From contig JAJQJQ010000035.1 in NCBI GenBank assembly GCA_028622995.1, positions 1,488,001 through 1,552,000 on the forward strand: 64,000 nucleotides of DNA. Reading direction: 5' to 3'. The notes beneath the pieces were generated by a model that saw nothing but the letters and a program-made list of their open reading frames with translations, was not told the DNA's origin and searched no databases. The translations under genes were made by a program, and so were the position numbers. Shown piece by piece: positions 33,749 to 48,300 of this stretch (position 1 is its first letter; every line of letters starts with the position of its first letter). The DNA comes from Panagrolaimus kolymaensis (lineage: Eukaryota; Nematoda; Chromadorea; Rhabditida; Panagrolaimidae).

Positions 33749-36700
33749 TCTCATGGAAGCTGTTGTTTGATTTTATGGTCGAGATCTCATATTGTTCGTT
33801 GTGTTACATATGTATTTATTTTCTGTTTTATTTATCAATAAATTACTTTGTTTGTTTTAAATATTTAATAAATGCTTGTATTTGAATCTCGTTTTGTTGT
33901 AGCTTGAAAGATATTCCTTTACTTTGGTTTTTTTGGACACTGTTGGATTATGTTCTTTGTGCGGCAGTATTGAAACTAAAGAAAAAGTTATTGTTGCTGG
34001 TTTTTCTTAACAAATGACAAAGCTAATGTTAGACTTTTTATTTTTTCTTTGGGTTTCATTTCAATTCATCCTTTTTTTTCTTTTTTTGACTTTCAATACC
34101 CTCCTTCATTTAGAGGGAGAGTTCAGTAGCATTATTGTCTTCTTCTTTCCTTCTTCTTCCTCTCTCTTTTTATTTTATTCATCGCCTTTTTTTGCTTCTT
34201 TCATTTTTAAAGAGGAGGGAGAGAGCTTACAACAATGTATGTATTTATTTATTTATTTATTTATTTATTTTCATCTCATTATCGGGAGTTTGTCTTCTTC
34301 TTCTCCGTCATCCGCGCCAATGATGTTTTTGTTGTTGTTTTTATTTTTGTCAATCAAATTAAATAAATAAATAAACAAAAGGATGCGCCGCCAAACTTGT
34401 GAATTTCATATGTATGTATGCAATAATAATTTGCGAATTTTTCATGATGATGTTCAAAAAAAGAAGAAAAGATTTTTAAATTAAACTTGTCGTAAATCAA
34501 TCAATTAATTAATTTTCTGGATGACGGTTAGTTTATGTATTCAAAAAAAAGAAAGCAAGGAAATTGAAAGATTTTAAGTGGACATCATTAATCGAAGTAT
34601 GTAACAAAACAAAAACATAAAAAAAGCAAAAAATGTCAAACAAAAAATATTTACAGAGATGCAAAAAAGCCGTTGTTTTCTTCTTTTTTCATCGTCACCA
34701 AATTTTTTTTGCAGCGGTGCAAATTTTTTTTAATTATGATTTATTTGATTTTTTGATGAGCGATGTTTTTTTTTTTTGCAGGATGACACACAGTTTTTAC
34801 TGAAAATGATGGTGAACAAGTGTGAGGAAGTAAAAAGAAGGTTTGAGGTTAATGGATTTAAGGCAATAAAAATATGTAATAATTATGATGATGTTGACTG
34901 ATGGGTGAAGTGTGTATGAAGGAAGGGATTAATGTGTTAAGGGTTATTTAATGAATTAATAAACTTTTCTTTAAATCTCGTAAAACTGAGAAGGCGACGA
35001 GTATGTTGCTTATTTTTCGTCTCGATTACATACAAATGTTTTAAAGTTTAGAATTTTTTAGATTACGAAAATATATAACTATTTATTTGCAAAGGAAACA
35101 AATCCATTTTTTAAATTTGACTGATTTTTAAACGCTGCTTCACAAAATCTAATATTTTTTGTTTTTGAAAATATTTGAATTGAATTTTGATATTTCAAGC
35201 AATAATTTCCCAAAAAGATTGATATAAGAAGAAAACTATGTTATGATAATGGAAGATTTTCGGCATTCAAAAAACGTTTCTATTAAAATAACAAAAAGGT
35301 TAATTTTAGCTGTTTGTATTTTTTTTAAAATAAACAATGGTCCTTCAAAATAACAACAACTTCTCATCATTGGTCATTTTCTTCCTTTTTCCTCTCCATG
35401 CTTTTTATTGACTCTTTGTTGTTTTTTTTCTTCCTAAAAAACTTTCATGACCTTTGAGTGTTTGTTTCATTTACTTTTTTGTTTTATTTTTTTATCATCC
35501 ACTTCAATCGAGCTCCAACAGCAACAACATCATTACCCATCACTAATACCACGACAAAAAGAGAGAGAAAAATAAAGGGAGACGACCAAAGTTTTTTTTT
35601 ATTACATTTCAATAATTTCCTTCTTTCTTCTTTCCTCTCAAAAATTTTTTCTTTCATCTTTTTTTTATCTTTCGCAAACCTCCGCGAAAAAAAATAAATT
35701 TATTGTTGCTATTTTTATTTTTTTTCCTTTCCTCAAAGCATCAAAACTCCACCGAAGGCGAAGGAAGCAATAACAACTAAATAAAATGCAATATATTTGT
35801 TGTTGTTCAAATTCATTTTTTTCCAATTTTTACTCACTATTTTTTTGTGCGAAAGAAAAATAACAACGATGAATGGTATTTTTTATTTTTAAGTGTCCCA
35901 AGCTCTCTTTCTTTTTCTTTTATTTTTGCGATGCGATGTTTTTCAATTCGAATTTTCTTTTTCCCTTCTCTCATATTTTCCATTTCCACTGCAGAGAAAA
36001 AGCAAAGCAGCAGGACAACAACACGGGACGTTGAGAAACTAAAAGGAAAAAATTGTCGACTCTTTTTTTTGATGGCGTTTTTGTGTGATGAAAAAAAAAA
36101 TATATGAGAAGAGAAAAATGAATGCACACACAGTTGAACAACAACAACGAAGACAACTTTGAAGAGAGAGAAAAAAAAAGACAGGGAGGAAGCAACTCGC
36201 AAATAAAAAATCCTTCTAACAAAGAAGAAAAAAAGACGAAAGAAAACCAAACGATAGCAGCGAAGCCAACCCAATGTGAGAGAGCGAGCCTGCAATTCAA
36301 TTTTTTTATGTATGTTTTTAACGCAAAGAGAAAAATTGGGACGACGACGGCATACATATATATATTTATTTTCTGTGTTGAGAAAAAAAGCTTTGCTCTC
36401 TTTTTTTAGTTGATGTATTAAAAGAGAAAGAGGAAATGACAGACACACACATACAAATAGAAAGGAAGGAGCAATCGCGCGATAGCTTTTTTTCTTTCTT
36501 CCGCGATTGACTGATTCGCTTGAGCAGCATCATCAACATCAGCAACAGCAAAGGCTTTTTTTTCTCTTTCTTTACTGGCATTGAGTTTGAAAAGGCTTGC
36601 TGAGCTCTTTCTCTCTCTCATCATATTTATTGCGCACACACACATACATAAATAATAAAAAAAAAAGAAAGATGAACAACATCGAACGAACGAATCCGAC

Positions 36701-39396
36701 CTTCACGGCGGCAGCGGCTGTGAGACCCTCTCTACGCTCGCTGTGCTTGATATTGTCGTTTGTCATCGTCTACTGCTATTACTGGCTGCGCCGCCGCAGT
36801 TGCCGATGATGCCTTGAAAAAAAAAATTGAAAAGAGAAAGAAAAATTCTCATCTATTTTTCCTACACAAAAAAAACCCAATCTCTTTCTTCCTTTTTTAT
36901 GCTCAGAAAGAAAATTTTTTTTTCCTTCTCATTTTTGCCTTTAGTTTTCTATGAGAGAAAAAAAAGAGAGAGAGAAACTCCGACATCGACAACAAAAACC
37001 AACCAACATTCAAATACGACCTAATGCAAGGGGCGCGCTGTGTTATATTTTTTTTCCTACTGCTGCTGCTGTTGTTGATGATGCTAAAAACTAGCGCGCT
37101 TCTTCTTTCTTTCTTCTCTCCTTTTTCCCCTATTTTTTTTATTTTTATATATTTTTCCCTTCTCCTCCTTTTTTTTCTCTCTCTTAACAATAAATAATAA
37201 ACGAAATGGGCGACGAATACGACTGGTGGTGCAGCCGCGGAGAAGGAAAGAAATGAAAGAAAAGAAGGAGAAAAAAAAACCGATGGAATCCCTTAACAGC
37301 CTTGGCGGTCTCTCCTTTTTTCTTTTTTCTGGCTTGCTTGCTTGTGCTTATTCCTTTTTTGACAACGACGACTGCCGACGACTGCCTCAGGGAGAAAAAA
37401 AAGTGAAGGAAAGAAAGGAACGTTTTTTTTTTGTTGAAAGAAAGGATGGAGACGACGACGGCGCGCGAATTGAATAAGAAATGAAAAAATGGAAAAAAGG
37501 AAGGAAAGCCGTAGTTGAAGAGAAAGAAAGGAAAAAAATTTTGTGCCATGTTTTTTGTCATCATTGACAGAGTCCTCCTCGAGTCTCCTTTCTTTTTTTG
37601 CTAGCCAGCAGCGAAAAAAAAGACTTTAGCTTGCTTTCGACGACAACCAACGACTACTAACGTTACTTACTACTGCCGCAGTATATTTTTTTCAAAAAAA
37701 GAGCTTTCAGCTTTTTCTTTTTTTCCGTTCTTTTTTTTAAATATATTATTTCTCTCAAAAACGACCGACCACCCCAGAGGCAAATGAGAATGGAAAGAAA
37801 AGAAAGAAAAAATGAGAGAGAAAGAAAATGGTTTTTTCTCCCTTTTTTTGTTGTTGTTCGTTTCCTCCATTTTCATCCCCTCCATATTTTTTTCCCATTT
37901 CTTCCCTCCTTTTTTAGCTTATTTTTACTTCAAAAAAAAAATACATCAAATTTTCTTCTTTCTTTAAGGCATAAAAGAAAATTTATAAGAAAGAAGACGA
38001 AGAAAAACAAAAAAGCTTTAGCTTTCTTCTGTTTTTTTTTTAAATTTTTATTTCTGTCGCTGACACTCGCGTTAAAAAAAAGGAAGGGAAAACATGGTTT
38101 CAACAAACATCTTTTATGGAGATGCCAAAAAAAGAGCTGACGAGGACTTTAAAGAAAATAAAAAAAATTGTAAGACGAATGCGAGAAAAAAATGAATAAC
38201 GTTACCTTAAAAAATAAAAGAATGAAAAGAAGAAAACCGCAAAAAATATGTGGTCCCTTATGTTTTCCTTCTTTTGTCATCCTCCTTCCTTTTCCTCGAG
38301 CTATTTTTTCTTTTTTTGGGTTATGTTTAGAAAAAGAAAACAAAAGACTGACCATTAGGAAAACAACCCCATCCAAATAAAAATAAAAACATAAATCCAT
38401 GAGATAACAGGAAAATGATTCTTTCTTCTTTTTTTAATGTTTTTTTATAAACCAATTTTTTTTTTGCTGCTATTTCTTTTGCCAAAATTCTTATAGTTAT
38501 GTAGTTTCCTTTTTTTTAAAAACTATTTTATATTTAATTATTTTAAATTTTTATTTATTATAAAATAGCATAGTAAAACCAAATACAACTGCAATTGCAA
38601 TGGAAAGATCCTCCTCCTCTTCTCTTCTCGTTGTTCTTCTATGTATTTCATTTCAATTCCAAATCAATTTTTCGTTATAAGACCTCAACCTTCTTTCTAT
38701 ATATTTTTTCTTTTTTTCTTTCTTTCTTCACGCGGTCAACCAACCAACCAACCATTTTTCTTGCTATTTTTTAAAAAAAACTTTGTCGTTTTTCGTTTGA
38801 TTTTTGATAAAATTGTTAAAATTAACTATATTTTATCGTTTTTTAACATAAAAATTGTTAATTTGTGGTTTTATAAAGCTAAAATTTGTGATAAATTGAA
38901 AAATTTGTTGCGCTGTCAGTGTTTTTTGCGAGTTTAAACGAAAGAATTGCTTTTGAAAGATATTTTTGAAAAGGAGTTTGTTAGGTTTATTAGCAAAATT
39001 CTCCAGCTTATTTTAATTATTGAATCCATAAACTTACTTCCACCATTGTCCATTGATATTAAAAAATGCCCAAATTTTGTTTATCGAGTAATTTATAAAG
39101 CGTTGAAACTGTTCCATTCGTGTTAATATATATAAAAAACTCTCTCCAAATATCAAATTTCATATATTTATATATAATTTTTTCTAGATTATCAATGTTG
39201 ATGAAAATTCACTGAATGCCTATTGATAATAACTTGCTTTATCAAAGTTTATTATTATTCCTTATTATTTTTTGGTGAATTTTTTATTAATTCATATATT
39301 TAAATTAAAGAAAATCAAAAATATTTAATATATATATTTTGATTGCTGAAAAGAAAAAGAAGAAGATATTTGAATAATTGTTAAGCACATCATAAA
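33749..39396. other. Long gene-free upstream region of the ARID1 gene
   Basis: A 5.6 kb stretch without a recognisable gene. From about 35.4 to 38.4 kb it is dominated by alternating polypurine and polypyrimidine blocks (GAAA/GAGA and TTTC/TCTC runs), GAC/GTC-rich words and short CA and ATTT repeats. These create many open frames rich in Lys/Glu/Arg or Phe/Leu/Ser on both strands. None has a domain, phase-consistent introns or a start context. The position before a large chromatin-regulator gene suggests promoter and distal control elements, 5' untranslated exons or both. Confidence 0.5.
34243..34270. repeat. (ATTT)n microsatellite
   Basis: About seven ATTT units in tandem within the gene-free region upstream of the ARID1 gene. 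Confidence 0.85.
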
Positions 39397-42300
39397 ATGT
39401 CATCTTCATCTGCAGGACCAACAACAACTACTACTACTCCAGGAGCTTCAGGTGCTCCAAGTGGTAATGAACAGCAGCAGCAACAACCCCAACAACAGCA
39501 GCCTTCAACATCTGGCAATAATAATAATAATTCATTAAATGTTCAAGTTGCTAATCAAAATGGTGGAGGACCACAAACTATGATGTCTCCAGTAAGTTTA
39601 AGATTTAGGGTTTACGGGTTGAATAATTTTTCTTGAACCATGAATGCTGAAGAATTATTTTGAGTTAAAAATAAAAAAGTGACACGCTAGTTTTGGAAAA
39701 ATTTTTAATTTGAAGATGGAAGAGATTATTTATCTTTTTTGCTGGGGTTCAAACTTTAAAGTTTAAAAAACTAAACACTTTAACTTTTCTTCCTTCTCTT
39801 TTTTCTTCCATAGACCACTACCTTATTTTTTATTTTTGCACTTTTAATCGCATGTTTCTTCTTTCCTTCATTCATTCTTTCAAAAATAACCTTTTGCTAT
39901 TTATATTTTTTTATTTTTCTATTTATTGCAACAACTTAATTCTCAATGAATAATTTACACTTTTTCCTTCTTTTTTCTTTCTTAAGCTCAAAAATCATAC
40001 TACATTTTTGTCGTCATTAAAATTTTTGGTTTTTTGCAATCAATCCTTTTTTCCATGTGTTTTTTTGTTTTGTCCTTTCCAGCCGACTTCCTTTTCTCCT
40101 TAAACAAAAACATCAACAAAAAAAAGTATTTTGCACTCAAATAAAATTTTTTTTTTGGAGAAACGAAGAGTAAGAAAGATGGAAAAGTTTCTTTCTTTCT
40201 TTTCTTTTTTTCTCACGGTCTCATTAGATGACGCATATATTTATTTATATTTATATTTTTATAACTAACAACAACCCATCGAAACTATGTATTCATTCTT
40301 CTCCTCCGTTTGTCGTCGTCGGTGTTTTAGAAAAAGGAATGTTGTTAAAATAGGATTTTGAGACGATGAAGTTCGATGGAGAAAGGAGAGAAAGAGAGAG
40401 GAATGAGATTGGCGACGACAACGGCGGCGCCACATGGACTATTATAACTATATCTATCGGTCGGGGGAAAGAAAGAAAAAATAAATAATTTTGTGTTTTC
40501 ATTGTTTTGTTTAGTTTTTGTTGTTGCTTTTATGTATGTAGTGTCACATAGTCGTAACTTTGGTCTCTAATTTATCGGAAGCAAGAATACCTTTTTTTTT
40601 TGTTTTGTTTATGTCATTTTGTGGTTATTGTTTTGGTCTTCGTAATCGGCGGGGGAGGAAAAGGAAAAGGAAGGAAAAATACATTTTTTTTTTGCTTGGA
40701 GGAAAGAGAGTAAAAAGGACGACAAACAGACAGATTGACGACATATGTATTTTTTGACCCACGACGACGATGAAGACCACGAGGATAGAGAGGCATCATC
40801 GAACTATTTTTGGGAGACTACAACTACACGGCGATGATGACGCTGAAAAAGAAAATGGAGAAAGAAGGAGGAAAACAACAACAAATGATGGGAATTTCCC
40901 CTTTTTATTTGTGATTTGTCGATAGAAGAAATATTAGTGATCACTAGTTTTACGTTTGGTTAAGAAAAATCGTTAATATTGGCATCATTTTCAATAACTT
41001 AAATTCACACCTTAAAATTACTTCAAGCAAATTAAAAATGGCAGCATCAAACTCCTTTTGAATAGCCAAGTCACTTTTACCTTATTCCATAACTGACATC
41101 CTCAGGCATCCTAAACTATATTTTCGAAACCCATTTCACCTTTCTTCTTCCTATTCTTAATTTCTTCCAGCTCTCTCTCTCGCTTTCCTATTTTTTAAGC
41201 GTCCACTTAAATACCAAAATAAAAACAATAACCCCCGCAGGGAAGGAAGAAAAAAAAAACACATCATCAAACATGCTATGAATAAAGTAAATAAACAAAT
41301 GACGTTATATCCCTGACACTTTCTTTTCCTTCCATCAATATTTTTAAAAATAAATATAGTCCGGGGAATCCCCGTTTTTTTGTTTGTTGCTCTCTCTTTT
41401 TTTTTATATAAAGTGTTAAAAAAATTTTTGATGTTGTTGTTGCTGCTATAAAGTGAAGTGAGAGAAGAAGGAGAAGAAGAAGAAGGAAAGCCATTTTGAT
41501 TTTTGATCTATCTATCTTTTATTTAGTCTTCATCTTCCGACAACGACGACGACAAACAACACACAAAAATTTTCTTTTTAAAGCTTATATTGCTTTTTTT
41601 TAAATCTGTTTGTCGTCGTTTTAGTTGTTTCTTTTTAAAAATAGAAGGAAAAAAAGAAAAAGAATAAACGGATGTCTTTCTTTTTTTTCATTTTGAGTTT
41701 TTTTTTCTTTTCTTTTTGGCTTTCTTTTATTCTTTTATTACTTTTTAGATATCTCTCTTATTTTCTTTTTTCTTTATTCTAGCTTTCGACTTTTTTGTAA
41801 GACTTAATATTTCTTTCTGATCGCTGTATTTATTGGGGCTTTGGTTTGCTTGAATAATTTTAACATTGGAAATTAAAAATATGGCAAATATATTACTAAA
41901 TTAGATAATTCTCACTAAAAGTCTGCGATTACTATCGCCTCCTTCGCTAAATTTTTACTATCATCGTTTTTAAAAAAACGCTCGCTTCTAACAAAAATCA
42001 TTTTTCCCCATATTTGTTTGTTATTTTAACAAATAACCTTGTCGCGATCTATCTTTTTACCCTACATTTTTATCATCACTATCTTCTTCTTTTCGCTTGA
42101 TCAAAAAATAAAAACCATTGCACTTTTTGTAAAATTTAAAAACTTTTCCATTAAAACAACTTTAATTTTTTTTTATTTCTTTGAAGTAAAAAAAGTTCAA
42201 GGTTGTTGTTGTTAACTTTTTTTGCTGCTGCTTCATTTTTCTTCTAACATCAACATCAAGTTCCGATCATTCATTAATCATCGCCGCTGTTACTAACTTT

Positions 42301-45300
42301 TTTTATTTTACTTTATTTTGTCTTTAACGTTTATTTCATTTTCACCATTTTTATTTTTTTTAAATGCGCTAAAATAGGAAGAAAGAGGTTACACAAGTTT
42401 TTTATCTTGTGTCTATGTTTCTATAAAAAAAATTTTTTTTTCTCTTTTACTGTCGAAGAAGAAAGGAAATCAAAAAACATGAGATATTTTTTTCTAAGGT
42501 TTTTGTGAGTGATTGACAGCAGCAAAAGGTTTTTTCTTCTTCTTCATTTTCTCATTGCTTTTTTTGTTACGAGAAAGAATCGAGTCCGTCACAAAGAAGC
42601 AAACGACGACGGCTGTGGTGCTCGCTCGCTATTGCGTTAGTTGAAAAAATCGATTTTATTGTCAAAAAAAATTTTTTCTTTCCATCTCTTCTTTCGAAAA
42701 AACGACGTTAGTTTTTTTTTTGACAAAAAATAAAACGAATGAAAGAGATGGATTGTTGGATTGAAAGACAGACACACACACGCAGGCAAGCCATCATCAT
42801 CAATATTTTTTTTCTTCTTCACAAACAAGTCTGTCTCTTTCATTTTATATTCGCTCAACGTTTTTCCCCTTTTCTTATTCTATCTATTTTGCTTTTGGCA
42901 ATTGACAGGCACAAGACGAAATGAAACGCTGCTGCGACTGTTGTTGCTGGCTGCTTTTTTTTACTTTCGTAACAAACATTGAAAAAAAATAATGGTTTTT
43001 GCTCACTTGAAAAAAAAAAGAATTACTTTGAATGCGTTGCTTGCTTTTTTTGTTATCGTAAACAGAAATGAAAGAATTTTGTTTGATGTGATGCAACAAC
43101 GCACACACAGGCAGGCTAGCTCACTTTTATGCATGCATGGGACCTTCCATCTCTTTCTCTCATCTACCGTATACACTACTCTCTACTGACATTTTTTTTA
43201 TTTTTTCAAAAACCAAAAGCATTAATACTTTTTGGCGCCATGCATGCAAGCAAGCAAAAAGAATGAAAGAAAAAAAAGAGATTATTTTTATACGACGGAC
43301 AAACAACAACTTTCTTTCTTCTATTCTCTTCGTTTCGTTTCCCTTCATTTTTCTTCTCAATACCAACCAAACTAACACAAAGCAAGCAAGCAACAGCAAC
43401 GACGATGATGAAAAAAATGGGAAAATAAAATATAAAAAAAGACGTTAAAAAAGAAGATAGGAATAATAAAAAAAGAGAGACACACACATACATTCACTGG
43501 CGGCGGCGTACATAGAGAAAGACAAATATTTTTCAACGTTTTTTCTCTCTTTTCTCTTGCTTTGACGTTTAAAAAGGGGACCATCGAATTTTATAATAAT
43601 AAAAAAACTAAAAATACATATATTTTGTTTTTTGAGAGAGCAAAAACAAGAAGAAAAAAAGGAAAAAATGATGCTTAATGATGACGAGATTATAGTAGCT
43701 TTTATTTTTCTTGCAAAAAAAAATAGCAAAGTAAAAACAACTACTCCCATTCTTGAATTCAATTTTTTTTAATCGTTTTTTTTTAATGTTTCAGTCAAAA
43801 AAAGAAAAATTGAAAGAGCAAAGAATAAGAAGACGAAAATGCAAAAGGAAGGAAAAAATCTTTCTATCTATTATAAACAAAGATCAAAAAAATTATATTT
43901 TGCTTCGGAAAAAAAGAAAAGAAATAAGAGGGAGACAGACGAAAGAGCAGATGAATGAATGAAAAGAATGTGCAACAAAAAAAAATTAAAAACAACAACA
44001 ATAAAGTCAAGTGTAAAACGATGACGACATAAAATTAAAGATGTCTTTCTAATGACAAAGTTTAGAGAGGAAGGAATGACTTTTTCCTTTTCTTTTTCTG
44101 ATGAGATTGTCTAGTCTAATTGGCACGTGGAGTAGTTATAATTAAAGAAAGTATAAAAGACTTAATCGGTTTAATCAGCCTCCAAAAAAAGTTGGTAATT
44201 ATGACAAAAAAAAAGAAGCAATAAGAATTTTTTTTGGTCTTTTTCTTTGTGAAGCATTCAAACATTCGATTTAAATAATTAGAAAGTTCGTTAGCGCTGT
44301 TTCAAGATTTACAGAATTAAAGAAAACTATCATTCTCCATGAATTTGAAATTTTTTGTTTTAAGCTTACAAATATTCATTTTGTATGAGTTTGACCCTTG
44401 GCAATTTTCCATACCGCAAAACTTCTAACCTATCATCTTATTTCTTATTTTTTCACTTTCCAATAATCTGATTCATCTTTTTTTTTTGAACGGCACACCT
44501 TTTAATCATCCATACTACCTTTTTTTTAATCATTCATTCATCTTCCTTCGTCTTCTGCTTCCACCCTCTCTTTTCCTTTCTCTCTTTCTTGAACTTACAC
44601 TTACATGCATAGATCAAAGGTCATTTTTTTCTTACATTTCATTTATTTATTTATTTCTCATGACTTTTGGTTGTTGTTTTTGTTGTTGTTGCTTGCTTGA
44701 CTAAGTTGAATGAATGAGTGAGTGACAAAAAAAAAAGCGGAGGGATTCCCCCAAACAACACCATCGAAAAAACGATTACTTTTTTTCTTTCCTCTAATTC
44801 TTGCTTCTCTCATAAAAAAATAAAAAAATAAATTTCTTCCGTTTTTTTCTTTCCTTCTAAAAAAACACGAGGAAAAAGTCGTCAGACTAGAGACAAAAAC
44901 AAAACAAAAAAATAATAGCAAGCTTTTCCCGTCATCATTTTCTTCTTTTTTCCCTGTTCGAAGGAAAGAACAAAAAATGAATGAAAGAATGTATTTTTGA
45001 AAGAATATCTATCTACTATTTATGGGTTTTCCTACCACGTGTTGGTTATTTTTTTATTTCCCCGTTTTATGCTACTAAAAATTTAAAGCCCAAGTCGAAG
45101 AAAAAAATATAGCATTTAGTCAAAGAGACGAAGAAAAAATAAAGTGGATGAAAAAAGGTGCCATTTTTTAAAGATTAACAACATTGCTTTATTGAAATTT
45201 ATTAAATTTATAAAAATGAAGAGAAAGAGAAATAATAACAAAAGTTAGGCAGAAAAAATGGACTAAACTAACTCAATTTAATTCTTCAGCATCATGTTTT

Positions 45301-48300
45301 AAAAATTATTTAATCATTTAATTCATCACTGTTTAAAATAGAGATTTGATGATTAATTTTCCTTTAATTTTAGCGTCCTGGACCTTCATCTCAGCCTGAT
45401 CACCAACAGCGATATGCTGCATATCCACCATATGGACAACCCATGCCCCAACATGCAATGCAAAGGCCGATGGCACCTCCTCAACAATGGCCTCCACAAC
45501 ATGGTAAGAACGTTTTTTTTAAACTTTGAACAATGGCATATTCTTCTGGCTTCAATTTTTTTTAAATGCTAAACTACCTAAATTTGCTAACTAACTGTAT
45601 CTTATAGGCGCTCCAGATGGCACATCATCAGATGGTCAACCATTATCGAATTATCCTGGACAACAACAAGGTTATCCACCTCCTCAAAACATGTATGCCC
45701 AAATGCCACCAAATAGTAATAATGTGGGTTATTGGGTTCCTCAACATCAACAGCAACAACAACATCCCCGTTATCAAATGCAATATGCTCCAGCAGCTGG
45801 GTATGGTCCTCCTCCACCTCATATGCAACAACATCATCCAGGTTTTATGTATCCTCCAATGCAACAACATCCTCAACAACCACCTCCAGGAACAGAATGG
45901 GGTAGAATGCCACCTCAACAGCAACAACAACAAATGCAGCAAGGATATCCTCCCAATCAACAACAACCTTTACCACCACCGCTACCTCCTCATCCTCAAC
46001 AACAAGTGCCTGGACCTCCTCCACATCAACAAACTTTGCAGCCACCTCCGCCATCATCCCAGCAGCAGCAGCAACAACAAGTTCCTACATCTCAATCATC
46101 ATCCTCATCATCATCGACGGCGAATATATCTGCTGTAGCTCAAGCATTACAAAGTCCTGGAGCTGTTTCATCTCATGGTGGCGGAGGAGGGCATGATGAT
46201 ACAGCGGATGATACAAAATCCATTCGGAGTACTTCTTCTGTTCCACCACCACATACTCCAGCGGTAAGATACTTTAAAACCCCAAAAAAATATTCAAATT
46301 TAACCATTTATAAATATTTTAGAGAACACCCGTTGCAACTCCATCCTCATCATCTGCTACACCAGGAACGACGACGGCAAGTGGTAAAAAAGAAGGGGCA
46401 GCTTCAGCCAAACATGCTGCACCACCTTCGCGAGCAGAAGTGTTAGAAAAATTATGTCATACCACAGCTCAACTCGACCCACAATTAATACATGAAAGAA
46501 GGCTATTTTTTGAAAGAATTTTAAATATGGCTGAACAAAGTGGTGAACCATTAACTGGTCCACCACAAGTTTCAAAATCTCCTATTGATTTACATAGATT
46601 ATATAGGCATACTAGAGAATTGGGAGGATTTGAAAAGGTAAACATTTTAAATTTTAATTTAAAAAATTTGTGAGAAAATAAGACAATAAAATAATCAAAA
46701 ACGATGGGGTTTCAAAAGATTTTTTAAAGTATTTTTTAAAAACATTCGTTGCCGAAAAAATAAAAATATTCGCAACATTTATGAAAAGTTTTTTTTCTGA
46801 ATTTGAGCCAAAAATTTTGATGAATCAAAAAATAAAAAAAATATTGGGATACTCAGCGGAAGAAAAAAAAGAAGACGATAGAATAAAATCAGCCTATAAA
46901 TTATTTTTAAATTTCAACATATAAAAGAGATAAGTAAATTATAAATAAATTTTTTAATTTTTTAGGTAACGAAAGATAAGCTATGGAAAAATCTTTGCTT
47001 ACATGCAAATCCAGAAATGTCTGAATCCTCTGCCGCGGGATATCAATTGAGAAGGCATTATCAAAAACATTTATTACCATTAGAATGTATGGAAACTGGA
47101 CAAAATATGAATGAACTTATTGCAATCGCAGATAAACAAAAGAAAAAGAAAAAAGAAAAGGATTCTTCCACAACAACAACGGCTTCAACTGCAACGGCAA
47201 CCCCAGGAGCAGTTACGGGTACACCAGGTCCTCTTCCACCATCTCAACCACTTCCTCCTTCTCAAGCTATACCCCAACAACAACAGCCTGGACAACAACA
47301 AATTCAACCCCAACAAGTTCCGTTAGCTCCACCTCCACAAGGATATCCTCAAGCTCCACCACCACATCCACATGGTAAGTCTAGAAATTTTTTATTTAAA
47401 ATCTAATGAGAGTTAAATAAAAAAAATTGGGTTTAAAAAAAGAGTTATGAGACTAGTAAGTAGCTTTAAGGTAATTTTTGCGACGATACCACAACGACTT
47501 TATGGAAGCTTTATGGATGCTTTTTCTTTAGAATTTTTTTAAGCATTTGTGGATGTTTTTGACATTTCAAATGTTTAAGAAATGGAGATATAAGAAGTTA
47601 AACAAAATAAAACACCTAAAATTTGCAAAAATTCTCTTAAGTCCGATGTCAGAAAATATTTTATAAGGCAAAAAAATCTGGGGAATAATAATAATTTAAA
47701 AATTAAACTTACATTTTTCTTAAATTCCATCTTCTTATTCTTCATCTTAACACATTCCATTTCGTTTTTTCTTTTTCTTTTATTTTTGCATTAAAAAATA
47801 CACATAAGCATAAGAAGCAGCAGCGACATGGTTTTATAATATGTTCATACTACCTAATAACTTATAACAACTAATAATAACTTCTTTGGTCATCGTTAAA
47901 TTATTTTCTTTTACTCCTCAAATATATTTTTTTTGTTTAGTTTTTGGTTGCTAAGCAAATGAAGTTAAAAAAAATAGAAATAGGCAGTTAAAAATGTGAC
48001 AACACAACAACAAAAAAATCTTAGAAAAAAAATATATTTAATGACGCCGATGTCGGCTATATATATATTTTTCGTTTTGTGTGCCATTTCCAAAACGAGA
48101 AAAAAAGAAAGAAAGGGCATCAAATTTTTTTATATGAAAATTTGTAGGTAAGCAAAATAAAAATTTTAGAAAAAACTAATGAGCCTCATTCGCAGAGGAA
48201 AATAAAAATGGAGATACCGCATGAAAAAAATTTAGACCATAGAAAATACTTTAAAAAAAAAAGTAAAAAAGGTTGAGCAGGGTTTTTGTTGTTGTAGTAA

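Noticed and set aside
35837..36448. Long open frame (203 codons) on the minus strand
   Set aside because: Made of Phe/Ser/Leu and Lys/Arg runs from polypurine/polypyrimidine blocks. Overlapping frames of equal quality exist on both strands.
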